Shown here in pieces: positions 14,533 to 21,498 of a stretch of DNA of 23,103 nucleotides. The translations under genes were made by a program, and so were the position numbers. Each line of letters begins with the position of its first letter. Position 1 is the stretch's first letter. The stretch lies in IMG/VR virus record IMGVR_UViG_3300010339_000016, positions 1 through 23,103 of that record. One strand, 5' to 3'. The DNA is from a virus. The notes beneath the pieces are model-generated. The model had not been told where the DNA came from and searched no databases. It worked only from the letters and a program-made list of their open reading frames with translations.

Positions 14533-16259
14533 TGCTGCTCCATAAGGGCCTCGCCAGGGGACCCCTCTTCAGGAGCATCTTTCCCCTTGCTATAAACTTC
14601 GGCAAGGTTTTGAGCCTGCTGCATCTTCTGTTGTTGCTGCTGCTGCTGGGCTCGCTGCTGCCGAATCTGTTGAACTATTTTGTCGTCCTTGACGATTATC
14701 TGCGGAGCTCCACCTTGGTCAAGAATGTAGTGACCCAGCGCGTCTACGTCGATGAGGTCCATCATCGGCTGAAATACGGGATTTTCTTTTGCCATGGCCA
14801 TCATTTTCGGGACAGTCGCATCGATGCTCTGGCTTTGAAGGAACCGTTTCGCGAACATTGCAACCGGGCCTGAAAATGCAATATCCACGGGCGTTGACGA
14901 GAATGGCATGAGCGAAGGAGGCGGAGGCGGTAGCCGTCCCGCCTTTGCAAGCACCTTGAACGTCTTTCGAATGAGCGGGATAAGATTCTCATTTTGGTCC
15001 CTCGTGACGATGGGCTGAAGGAGGGTCGCCTGCTCCCCTCGCATCGCTTGTACCTGGGTAGCGGTGATCTTCCCCTTCATTTCCGACATCATGGAGAATA
15101 TCTTAGCCTTCATCATTTCCTTCACTGCTGCACGGGAATCTGCCATATTGGAGATCGCGGCTTGAAGTTGTGATGGGAATTGTAAAGGCTCGGCCTTGTC
15201 ACTGGCATTGTCGAGGAAGGAGAGAGCTCCAGGATGTATTTTCAGCTTGCCCTTCATCGTACCGGTAACGAGGTAGGGTGGTTCGACGAGGAGCTGTGCA
15301 GCTCTGAGCTCGGATCGGGCCATCTGGTTCAGCATCATTACGGCGAAGATCGAGTCAATAGCCATCGAGCGAGGATACGGCTCCGTTGTGACGCGCCACC
15401 GAGCGCAGGTAGGGACTTCATCCCGGTCCATGCCTGATTCTTCCAGGATCGTTTTCTCGGAGTCGAGCATGTATACGGAGGCATACTCTTTGTTCTCCGC
15501 GGTTATCTTGGTGATATCCCGCTCGTCTCGTGGAAAGATCGCATGGATGCAGGTGAACTCTTTGTAGGGGTCGTTGCGGAGTTTCTTTAGGTTCTGAGGG
15601 GTGAGTGGCGCATCCGGCCAAAGGTCCATGATCTGTCGTCCCGATATTAGGAACTTCCGATGCCAGAGGTCCGGGTCGCCTTCTGCATTAAGACTAAAGA
15701 ATACTTCCCGAGGCGAGCGAAGGTAGTAAATGAGCCGATTCCTTCTAGCAGACCATTCAGGGCCGTAGATAGTGGAATACCCGTATGTGGCCCTGTCCCA
15801 AGTGCCTTCTGAAAGTTGACTGTAGAAATTAGAATTGTTGATTTCCGTGTCAATCGCACTCTGAACATCATCGAGCCATATCCTTGTTTCCCGCATCCCC
15901 TTGAGCATCTTGCCGCCCGGAGTGGACTCGCGGAAGTTAGGACTCCACCACTTGATCGTGGGAGCCGCGGAATTGCCCTGATAGCCATCTACGAAGTCCT
16001 GTAGGGCCATCATGGCGGTAAGGTCGTAAATCTTGGAACCGACCTTACTGCCGATTTTGTCGCCCGACTTGTTACCCAAATCGTAGTTGGCCCGTCGCCC
16101 GATAACGTAGTCGTCTACGTCATCATAGAGGTCGTCAAAGGGGCGGCGCTTCTCTTCCAGACGCCTCTGTCGCTTGGAGATTTCCTCGGCCAGAGTACGT
16201 TGGTCTTGCATGGACATGGGGTTGTCCGATGCAACTTGGGTAACAGTTAGGTCGGTCAT
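14529..16259 (-). CDS. Portal protein (podovirus head-to-tail connector family)
   Basis: This 576-residue protein fits the connector family (Pfam Head-tail_con, T7 gp8-like and BPP-1-like portals): 12-mer rings at the capsid vertex that serve as DNA channel and tail dock. Supporting signs are an N-terminal helix with LEEKRRPFDDLYDDVDDYV, the WDRATYGYSTIYGPEW segment at about residues 154-169, a PSPR-like RSPREVFF, EVPTCARWRV and YPRSMAIDSIFAVMMLNQMARSEL before the stem and wing regions, and a C-terminal Gln run at about 530-545. The ATG at 16259 follows the previous stop with no gap and lacks a clear Shine-Dalgarno, so it may depend on coupling to the small ORF upstream. The Gln run is encoded by CAG/CAA repeats. 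Confidence 0.92.
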   Translation of the reverse strand: MTDLTVTQVASDNPMSMQDQRTLAEEISKRQRRLEEKRRPFDDLYDDVDDYVIGRRANYDLGNKSGDKIGSKVGSKIYDLTAMMALQDFVDGYQGNSAAPTIKWWSPNFRESTPGGKMLKGMRETRIWLDDVQSAIDTEINNSNFYSQLSEGTWDRATYGYSTIYGPEWSARRNRLIYYLRSPREVFFSLNAEGDPDLWHRKFLISGRQIMDLWPDAPLTPQNLKKLRNDPYKEFTCIHAIFPRDERDITKITAENKEYASVYMLDSEKTILEESGMDRDEVPTCARWRVTTEPYPRSMAIDSIFAVMMLNQMARSELRAAQLLVEPPYLVTGTMKGKLKIHPGALSFLDNASDKAEPLQFPSQLQAAISNMADSRAAVKEMMKAKIFSMMSEMKGKITATQVQAMRGEQATLLQPIVTRDQNENLIPLIRKTFKVLAKAGRLPPPPPSLMPFSSTPVDIAFSGPVAMFAKRFLQSQSIDATVPKMMAMAKENPVFQPMMDLIDVDALGHYILDQGGAPQIIVKDDKIVQQIRQQRAQQQQQQQKMQQAQNLAEVYSKGKDAPEEGSPGEALMEQQ

Positions 16260-16343
16260 CTAGAGCTTCGGGGCTTTGGCGACCGCTCCCTTCTTCGGGG
16301 TTGGCTTTGGCTTCCCCTCGCTCTTGATCTGCTTCTTGGCCAT
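16260..16343 (-). CDS. 27-residue Lys/Pro-rich peptide between radical SAM and portal genes
   Basis: ATG at 16343 opens a 27-codon frame that ends in TAG directly against the portal ATG. The start lies 4 nt after the radical SAM stop, and TAGGAAG precedes it. The peptide (MAKKQIKSEGKPKPTPKKGA, then VAKAPKL) is made almost only of Lys, Pro, Ala and Gly with no Cys or aromatic residue. It fills the gap between two genes exactly and the portal has no clear ribosome site of its own, so it may act as a translational coupler. A DNA- or RNA-binding peptide or a substrate of the adjacent enzyme are other options. Evidence is positional only. Confidence 0.5.
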   Translation of the reverse strand: MAKKQIKSEGKPKPTPKKGAVAKAPKL

Positions 16344-16347
16344 CTTC

Positions 16348-17328
16348 CTACTCTCCCTTGGCGTCCTTGCCGCCATAGTACGAATTGGGCTTCCAGTTTT
16401 TCTTCCTGGAATAAAAGCTGTTGTAATAGTCCTTATGGAACCAATACATCGTTCCGGGGTTGTCTCGGAACTCGATCTGCCCCTGAAAGCCTACTCCGGT
16501 GTAGGGGAAAGGGCAAGTGTCGCATGGCTTGGGAAATACTCCTGCTCGCTGGGATTCCCTGAACCGGGTCATAGTCTCGTTATTGTACACGTCCAGGAGG
16601 TCATCCGTATCGTTCAGGACACCGTAAGAAAGCATGTGATCATTGACTACCTTGTCGTTGTAGGCGCAGGGGACCAGGGTTCCATCCCACCGTATCACCA
16701 TGAACTTGTGGTCGGAGTACTGGCATGGAGCGGTTCGCATACACTCGTCGTTCTCGCCCACCAGCGCATCACCGACGCATACAAAGTCAACACCGGGATT
16801 CCCGAGCCAGTACTGGATATACCGCTCGATTTCGTCCCAGTCTTGCCCTCGCTTGCAAATCTTGAAGGCAATGTCAACGTCTGAATGTAGCTCCTCCTTG
16901 AGAGCAAGGAGTCGTTGAATATTGGTGCGGAGCACTTCTTCGTCCGTACCTGGTCGAGCCTTGACGATGTTGCCGCTCCCAAACAGGCCATCCATCGAGA
17001 CGATGAGCTGATACGCGGAGCTTCCGGGACGCAGGATTTCTCGAAGTACATCGTCCCTCCAAATAGTGAGGTTGGTTGTGGTGTAAAACCGCTGCTTCTT
17101 TTCGTTGAGGTAGGAGACCATTCTCCCGTACTCGGGATTCATGAAGGGTTCCCCATTCAGCCAGGCGACGACCGTGCATTGCCAGGTGATCCGGTCGACG
17201 ATTGACTTGAAGAAAGCGAAGGACATGTTGCCCGATTTCCCATCGTTGCAGAGGGATGGGCAGAACTTACACTGAAGGTTGCAGAGGGACGTAACCTCGA
17301 TATCGACCTGCTGTGGCTGCAATCTCAC
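16348..17328 (-). CDS. Radical SAM enzyme with SPASM-like C-terminus
   Basis: The 326-residue product carries the radical SAM cluster motif C-N-L-Q-C-K-F-C (Cys16, Cys20, Cys23) after a strand VDIEVTS, a GGEP-like WLNGEPFMNP at 56-65, and TTTNLT. The C-terminal part has Cys196, Cys202, an RWDGTLVPC segment ending at Cys221, and CDTC (Cys269, Cys272), a spacing like the auxiliary cluster domain (SPASM). Such enzymes cleave SAM to a radical and often modify peptides or proteins. The substrate here is unknown. I place the start at GTG 17328, in a GTGA overlap with the previous stop and with GAGG upstream. The longer open frame to 17490 only mirrors the 42-residue gene in another frame. It is not a 7-deazaguanine (QueE) type by length and Cys pattern. 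Confidence 0.88.
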   Translation of the reverse strand: MRLQPQQVDIEVTSLCNLQCKFCPSLCNDGKSGNMSFAFFKSIVDRITWQCTVVAWLNGEPFMNPEYGRMVSYLNEKKQRFYTTTNLTIWRDDVLREILRPGSSAYQLIVSMDGLFGSGNIVKARPGTDEEVLRTNIQRLLALKEELHSDVDIAFKICKRGQDWDEIERYIQYWLGNPGVDFVCVGDALVGENDECMRTAPCQYSDHKFMVIRWDGTLVPCAYNDKVVNDHMLSYGVLNDTDDLLDVYNNETMTRFRESQRAGVFPKPCDTCPFPYTGVGFQGQIEFRDNPGTMYWFHKDYYNSFYSRKKNWKPNSYYGGKDAKGE

Positions 17329-17453
17329 TTCTTTTTCCTCTTCACATGTTCCGGGAGTTTCTTGCCCTTCGGCGTTTCCTTCTCGAACTTCTCGGCGAAC
17401 TTGGGATCGGTCGCATGAAGGAACCGACGCTGGACCTTGGATTTCAGCGGCAT
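17325..17453 (-). CDS. 42-residue basic phage protein (MPLKS...RRFL type)
   Basis: ATG at 17453 forms TAATG with the stop of the preceding gene. The frame ends in the GTGA overlap with the radical SAM gene. The peptide MPLKSKVQRRFLHATDPKFA, then a Lys/Glu stretch and LPEHVKRKKK, resembles a group of very short, basic proteins widely seen in phage and prophage genomes (start MPLKS-x-x-QRRFL, end LPE-x-V-K). Their function is not known to me. The tight coupling on both sides makes it a real gene rather than chance. Confidence 0.72.
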   Translation of the reverse strand: MPLKSKVQRRFLHATDPKFAEKFEKETPKGKKLPEHVKRKKK

Positions 17454-17911
17454 TACATACCTCCTGACTTGTCTGAGGCGACGGGGGCATTGGTCTTGTC
17501 CATAAGCCCCTTACCCTTCTTGGGAAGCCATTGTTTCTTCATGGGATCCCACTCGTACTCGATGCCGAGGGTCTTTTCGTTCTTCGTGACCCACTCGGGC
17601 TTTTCAGGGGTGGCGTCCTTGGGCTGCCCGGTTGACGTTGCGCCTGGGGCCTTCGACCCGGGCTGGGGCTGGCTCATGGCTGATGTCTCGTCGAGGGCGG
17701 ACTGTTCGTCTCCAAAATCCATACTTGATTCCCCCGATGTCATGGTCGGCCCCTTCCCGCTGATCTGATCCCCGCTCTTCTTGTCCAGGGCATCGACCGC
17801 ATCCTGATAGGTGTCGAACTCGCCCAGGCCCTCGACGACATACTTCCCTCCAACCTTCTTGATCTTCGGGTTGACGCCAGCCGATCCCATGAGAGAAGCA
17901 ACGTCGTCCAT
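17453..17911 (-). CDS. Unknown protein, small N-terminal domain plus low-complexity linker (152 aa)
   Basis: The ATG at 17911 overlaps the previous stop (TGATG), and GAAGG lies 7 nt upstream. Residues 10-48 look like a compact domain (KIKKVGGKYVVEGLGEF, then DTYQDAVDALDKK). Residues 49-115 are Ser/Gly/Pro/Gln-rich and probably disordered. The C-terminus has a small two-aromatic motif YEWDPMKKQWLPKKGKG. No family is recognised. The gene sits between the large terminase and the portal with other small genes, so a packaging or head-related role is possible. Confidence 0.7.
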   Translation of the reverse strand: MDDVASLMGSAGVNPKIKKVGGKYVVEGLGEFDTYQDAVDALDKKSGDQISGKGPTMTSGESSMDFGDEQSALDETSAMSQPQPGSKAPGATSTGQPKDATPEKPEWVTKNEKTLGIEYEWDPMKKQWLPKKGKGLMDKTNAPVASDKSGGM

Positions 17912-18093
17912 CACTCCACCTTCTCGAAGGATACTCGGTACAAAGCTGCCTGCTGCAATTCCGCGGCGGCCGCCTCGGCGGGAGAATCTACCCCGGATTT
18001 ACCGGCAAGTCGAATCGTTACCGAATCGCCGAATCCGGGGATCCGCTCGATCCCGAACCCGATAACCATAAAGTCAGCCTCAAGGAGCGGCAT
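17911..18093 (-). CDS. 60-residue protein of unknown function
   Basis: ATG at 18093 overlaps the preceding gene by 14 nt and has GAGG about 8 nt upstream. Its TGA forms TGATG with the next gene. The peptide begins with a mixed hydrophobic stretch (MPLLEADFMVIGFGIERIPG), then a strand VTIRLAG, an Ala-rich helix and a short C-terminal strand YRVSFEKVE. A small alpha/beta fold is plausible. I recognise no family. Confidence 0.6.
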   Translation of the reverse strand: MPLLEADFMVIGFGIERIPGFGDSVTIRLAGKSGVDSPAEAAAAELQQAALYRVSFEKVE

Positions 18094-18343
18094 TCCGTTT
18101 CCTCGTGTGCTTCACGATCACAGTGGGGAGGGGAGAGTCCTTCTGGACCTTCTCGAAGCCGTCGAGCCTCGCCTGAATCTCTTGCAGCGCGAGGGCAACG
18201 GCGGTCGGTATTTCCAGCCACTTGTCTTCGTAGGTCGGCTTGCCCTTGTTGTCTAGGATGGGTTCGCTGACGAAAGGATTGATCCGGGGCACCTGGCTGA
18301 AGCTGATCCTGGCCGACTTGTTGATTTCGATTTCGATCTTCAC
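18080..18343 (-). CDS. 87-residue protein of unknown function
   Basis: The start is GTG at 18343 in a GTGA overlap with the preceding stop. GAAGG lies 8 nt upstream. The protein begins with a strand (KIEIEINKSARISF), has WLEIPTAVALALQEIQARLD as an amphipathic helix, and ends basic (VKHTRKRNAAP). No membrane segment or catalytic motif is seen and no family is recognised. Confidence 0.65.
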   Translation of the reverse strand: MKIEIEINKSARISFSQVPRINPFVSEPILDNKGKPTYEDKWLEIPTAVALALQEIQARLDGFEKVQKDSPLPTVIVKHTRKRNAAP

Positions 18344-18597
18344 GAAGCGGCCTTCGGGGGATTTAGCACGGCATCTTCGGCTTCGAGCTTGGCCATGACC
18401 ACAGCGAGGGCGGCGGTGAACTCGTCGTCCAGCTTAATTCCCTCACTGAGAAGGCTCGTCTCGAAGTGGGTGATGTTGAACTTGAGCTGATCGATAGCCC
18501 CCGTCTTTATGTCGTCGAAGTACACCTTGACCTCGGCCTCAGCGGCCTTCACCTTTTCCGCGACTTTCTCCGCGAACCCTTCAATTTCCTTGAACAT
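18340..18597 (-). CDS. 85-residue helical protein downstream of the large terminase
   Basis: I take the ATG at 18597 because AGGAGG lies 6 nt before it. The frame is open 12 codons further upstream but without a ribosome site. The product is strongly helical and charged (MFKEIEGFAEKVAEKVKAAE, then VKVYFDDIKTG, ITHFETSLLSEG, and LDDEFTAALAVVMAKLEAED). It looks like a small coiled-coil or helix bundle. There is no transmembrane helix, so a holin is unlikely. The function is unknown. Confidence 0.68.
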   Translation of the reverse strand: MFKEIEGFAEKVAEKVKAAEAEVKVYFDDIKTGAIDQLKFNITHFETSLLSEGIKLDDEFTAALAVVMAKLEAEDAVLNPPKAAS

Positions 18598-18626
18598 TGT
18601 ATGCCTCCTTCGTTTGAAAAACATGG

Positions 18627-20264
18627 TTACCACCTATCTCTAGGGTCGTATCGCTTGAGGTCTCCTCCATCGTAAGCCTCTTCCTCTTGTTCACGCAAGT
18701 CCTTCCTCAGTTGATCCATCGTGTAGATTTGCTTCATATGGAGCTCTTCGTCCTGACGTTTACGGACGCTGTATAGTTTGGCGCATGCGTATTGAAGGGC
18801 ATCGTGGACGTGGGAGAAGCTATTTTTCATCGGGCTTTGCAGGAACTCATTCGCTACCCCTATTTTCTCGGGATAGACGTATCCTCCAATAAATCCGTTA
18901 ATGAGTCTTGTACATCGGGGGTCGATGAGGATTCCATCGTTCCTGGCAAGCATCTGGTCCACAGACTGAATGCGAGCATAGAGGTTCTGTTCTGATGGAG
19001 TGACCGTGAGTCCGAACTCTTCGAACATGAGTTGCGCATTTGACGTTAACCCTCCTGTGCCGCGGGAGAATCTTCCCCCACCAGCAGGATCGGCATAATT
19101 TGCCGCGATTGTATACCCCGGATACATCTGCTCAAGATCCATGAGCGTCTTTCGGCAGAAGTCGATTATGCCTTCTCGCTCGGAGAAGAACTCCCACAGG
19201 ACTTGAACCGACAGCACTCCTCTGATCTGCAACACGACCGCGGCCGGGAAGTTCCCTGAATTGTCCCACCCGAGATACAAGGGGGTGCCATTCGATTCCA
19301 GGGGAGTCTTGGATACATGGCGAGTCTGCAAGAAATTACCATAGACCACCTTCCCTAGCACGCGGATACCCGGCTTGCCTTCGACGTACATATGAAGCCA
19401 CTCGGGATTGGAACCGTAATCCTCCATGAGGGCGTCATAGTAGCCAGGCTTGAGGTTGGCATCATTTTCATGGGGAGGCTGCCACCAGCCAAGGTATTTC
19501 GAGACGGGCTTCTTCTTGGCATTGGGCCTGGGGCCTGGAACTGTCCACGGAGTGAACCTCCCTGTACCGGCTTCTCTCTCTAGTTTATTCGGATCGCAGA
19601 TTTTAGGGTAGAGCTTATTGGCCTCATCCATGGTCTTTCCATCATGGAGGGCTTCGGCTATTCGCTCCGCGCGGAACGTTTCCCATTCAGGGCCAGTAGG
19701 AACCCAGTTATGCTCCCAGTAAATGTGATGCTCCACGTCGCATGGGTTGGTTGACTCAATTCCAAAACGCACGGGAGATTTCTGAGGATACCGACCAATT
19801 CTTCCTCTGAGCATTCGCTTGACTTCTTCGTTGACTTCAACGGACTCTTCCACCCAGTATCCCGTTATCTCAAGCGACTTGAACTTCTCCATGTCCTCGG
19901 GGCGGTTGCAGGACCGGAATATGAGCTCGACGTGAAGAGGATAGTTGCATCCGACCGAAGGGGGGTAGTTGATAACCATGGTCATGGCCGCGGCGTGCCA
20001 GTCGCCGTATGGAATCCAATCCTGGACCGAAGCAAAGGTCGTGTCCATTAATTCCCGATAGGTCTTGCGAATAATGGCCCACCGGGTGTGCGTCATGCCA
20101 TAGACGTTCGCAAGATGTCGGGGCAGGAGAACGCCGATCTCTTGGATACAAGCCGTTGTTTTTCCCGATCCTACCGGCCCGACGAGGCACCGCATCTCCG
20201 CATCGGAGGCGTGGAACCCCATCATCGTCGGGAGAGGAATGTACGGCTTGCGGTTTATCGCCAT
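18627..20264 (-). CDS. Terminase large subunit (packaging ATPase and nuclease)
   Basis: This 545-residue protein has the full motor plan. Walker A is GPVGSGKTT (residues 29-37). A Walker B-like strand with its acidic pair is ITGYWVEES (133-141, Glu139/Glu140). ESTNP at 170-174 fits the coupling motif. The RNase H-like nuclease has LGWDNSG (Asp334), YADPAGG (Asp392) and HVHDALQY (Asp488) as likely metal ligands. It drives DNA into the procapsid through the portal and cuts the concatemer. The ATG at 20264 directly follows the previous stop without a clear Shine-Dalgarno. Length and motifs are normal and no lesion is seen. Confidence 0.95.
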   Translation of the reverse strand: MAINRKPYIPLPTMMGFHASDAEMRCLVGPVGSGKTTACIQEIGVLLPRHLANVYGMTHTRWAIIRKTYRELMDTTFASVQDWIPYGDWHAAAMTMVINYPPSVGCNYPLHVELIFRSCNRPEDMEKFKSLEITGYWVEESVEVNEEVKRMLRGRIGRYPQKSPVRFGIESTNPCDVEHHIYWEHNWVPTGPEWETFRAERIAEALHDGKTMDEANKLYPKICDPNKLEREAGTGRFTPWTVPGPRPNAKKKPVSKYLGWWQPPHENDANLKPGYYDALMEDYGSNPEWLHMYVEGKPGIRVLGKVVYGNFLQTRHVSKTPLESNGTPLYLGWDNSGNFPAAVVLQIRGVLSVQVLWEFFSEREGIIDFCRKTLMDLEQMYPGYTIAANYADPAGGGRFSRGTGGLTSNAQLMFEEFGLTVTPSEQNLYARIQSVDQMLARNDGILIDPRCTRLINGFIGGYVYPEKIGVANEFLQSPMKNSFSHVHDALQYACAKLYSVRKRQDEELHMKQIYTMDQLRKDLREQEEEAYDGGDLKRYDPRDRW

Positions 20265-20471
20265 TTACCGACCGAGGGCCTTTTCTATTTCCGCGGCTTG
20301 CTTCTGGGCGAGCTCGGCGGGCGTGAGTCGGGTAATCATGTGGCCCTTGAACGTCCCTAAGTGCCTGAGAGCGTACCTGACTCCCGAGTAGCATCCGCCC
20401 GCGGCCTTAGCCGCTTCGGCGATATTCTTGCACTCGTAGCCATCGACCCAGATAGAACGCTGTTTAGCCAT
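20265..20471 (-). CDS. Small NUMOD-like helix-turn-helix protein between terminase genes (68 aa)
   Basis: The sequence SIWVDGYECKNIAEAAKAAG, followed by SGVRYALRHLGTFKGHMITR, resembles the small DNA-binding modules found at the ends of homing endonucleases (NUMOD/IENR-type): a short strand with VDG, a helix with AA, a second helix with ALR, and a final strand. Here it stands alone, with no nuclease domain. It might help the terminase recognise DNA or be a remnant of an endonuclease gene. The ATG at 20471 overlaps the preceding gene by 8 nt, and GGAG lies 7 nt upstream. The stop abuts the large terminase start. Confidence 0.65.
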   Translation of the reverse strand: MAKQRSIWVDGYECKNIAEAAKAAGGCYSGVRYALRHLGTFKGHMITRLTPAELAQKQAAEIEKALGR

Positions 20472-20601
20472 CCTTTTTCTCCGAATTGTCGAGGGTCGTC
20501 GGAGGCCCCAGGACGGGATGATTTTTCAGGGCATCGGATACGATGTCCATCATCCTCGGGTCTTTCTTGCCGATCTCCTCGTGGAACTGTTCGTCGCTCA
20601 T
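20464..20601 (-). CDS. 45-residue acidic protein of unknown function
   Basis: ATG at 20601 overlaps the preceding stop (ATGA) and GGAGG lies 4 nt upstream, a strong start. The peptide is polar and helical at first (MSDEQFHEEIGKKDPRMMDI), then Pro-rich (HPVLGPPTTLDNSEKKDG). It is a short but well-signalled frame between the terminase genes. Its position right after the overprinted gene also supports translation of that gene, because the two are coupled. Confidence 0.62.
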   Translation of the reverse strand: MSDEQFHEEIGKKDPRMMDIVSDALKNHPVLGPPTTLDNSEKKDG

Positions 20602-20882
20602 CTTTCCTCCATTACCAAGCCGAACTCAAGGGCGTTGTTCAGGACTATCGGGGTCTGCGTTTCCTTCGACTCCCCTATCGCCTTCAGGTCTTGCGATCTC
20701 ATCCGTGAGTGGTTTATTAGATTCAGGAACTCGACTACTGCTCCCCTGGTCGCGTCCGACATCCGTAGACACCGCGCTCCCGTCAGATTCAGCTTGTCCA
20801 GTCCCTGAACTACCACCCGACCGATCATCATCGCCTGTTCCTGGCTCTGGTTCGTCGGGACTCTCACCACTATCCGTTCCAT
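20598..20882 (-). CDS. 94-residue protein overprinted on the small terminase tail
   Basis: The frame is +1 relative to the small terminase and shares 257 nt with it. The ATG at 20882 has GGAGG with ideal 6-nt spacing. The ATG two codons earlier is too close to it. The stop forms ATGA with the next gene, which has its own strong ribosome site. The product looks like a normal globular protein (MERIVVRVPTNQSQEQAMMI, GLDKLNLTGARCLRMSDATR, GAVVEFLNLINHSRMRSQDL), whereas the terminase frame across the same bases is acidic low complexity. Codon choice in this frame is rich in CTG, CGG, GTC and GAC, like the neighbouring genes. No family is recognised. Confidence 0.68.
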   Translation of the reverse strand: MERIVVRVPTNQSQEQAMMIGRVVVQGLDKLNLTGARCLRMSDATRGAVVEFLNLINHSRMRSQDLKAIGESKETQTPIVLNNALEFGLVMEER

Positions 20883-21498
20883 CTTCATCCTCCGCGTATT
20901 TTGCGGCCTGATCCGGGGCCTGAGTAATGCTCCGCTCAGGAATATTCATAGGCTGGACTAGCACCAATTCTGAGCCGGTGTCGTCGTCGCCGTACAATTC
21001 AGGGATTCTTCGAGCCGCGGCCCAGTGAACTTCCCTGGCATGGAGCTCTAGGATTTTCAAGACCCGGTTGAATTGAACCTTGGACAGTTTTTTCCCGTTG
21101 AACTTTCCGGTCAGAAGGATGCTCTCGGTATGGGGGACAATTTCCTCGGTTACGGCTAAAAGGTATTCACGATAGCACTCGTCCCATTCCTGGGAGAACT
21201 CGGGGAAATCGTTCAGCCAGCTCCGCAACGTGGCAGGGTCGGTGTGCGTTTGTTCACATACCTTACGGCCCGAGTACCCCTGGCGGCGAAGTAGGCACAG
21301 CTCGGTTCCTACGTCTGGGGTGTAGTGTGATCCTTCCTTTATGCTGACAACCTTGGGGATGAATCCAGCCTTGAGGCTCTTTTGAAGTCGCTCCTGCTCG
21401 CCCCAGTCCACGGTCGTCGGAAGCTCCGTCGGTCGGGCATTGTGGACGAGGGTGCCTTTGGTCGGCTTCTTAGCCTGGACCTCTTTAGATTGCCCCAT
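20626..21498 (-). CDS. Terminase small subunit (DNA-recognition)
   Basis: This 290-residue protein lies upstream of the large terminase. Residues 61-100 form a helix-turn-helix (TELCLLRRQGYSGRKVCEQ, then DPATLRSWLNDFPEF), followed by helices to about 170, the layout of Sf6-type small terminases that bind the packaging site as a ring. After residue 200 the sequence becomes a disordered acidic Gly/Ser/Asp/Glu tail that is overprinted by another gene. The start is ATG at 21498, sharing one base with the previous stop (TGATG) and with GGGAG upstream. A TTG one codon earlier is not needed. Typical relatives are shorter, so the tail is the odd part. Confidence 0.82.
   Translation of the reverse strand: MGQSKEVQAKKPTKGTLVHNARPTELPTTVDWGEQERLQKSLKAGFIPKVVSIKEGSHYTPDVGTELCLLRRQGYSGRKVCEQTHTDPATLRSWLNDFPEFSQEWDECYREYLLAVTEEIVPHTESILLTGKFNGKKLSKVQFNRVLKILELHAREVHWAAARRIPELYGDDDTGSELVLVQPMNIPERSITQAPDQAAKYAEDEDGTDSGESPDEPEPGTGDDDRSGGSSGTGQAESDGSAVSTDVGRDQGSSSRVPESNKPLTDEIARPEGDRGVEGNADPDSPEQRP

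Noticed and set aside
14620-14665. Trinucleotide run in the portal C-terminus as a functional repeat
   Set aside because: It is an ordinary CAG/CAA-encoded Gln run, common in portal C-terminal tails.
17329-17490. Extended N-terminus of 54 residues for the radical SAM frame
   Set aside because: It coincides with the 42-residue gene in another frame, is low in structure and has no ribosome site. The GTG at 17328 has the GTGA overlap and a Shine-Dalgarno.
18340-18633. Holin candidate downstream of the large terminase
   Set aside because: The protein is charged and helical with no hydrophobic transmembrane segment, and the upstream extended start has no ribosome site.
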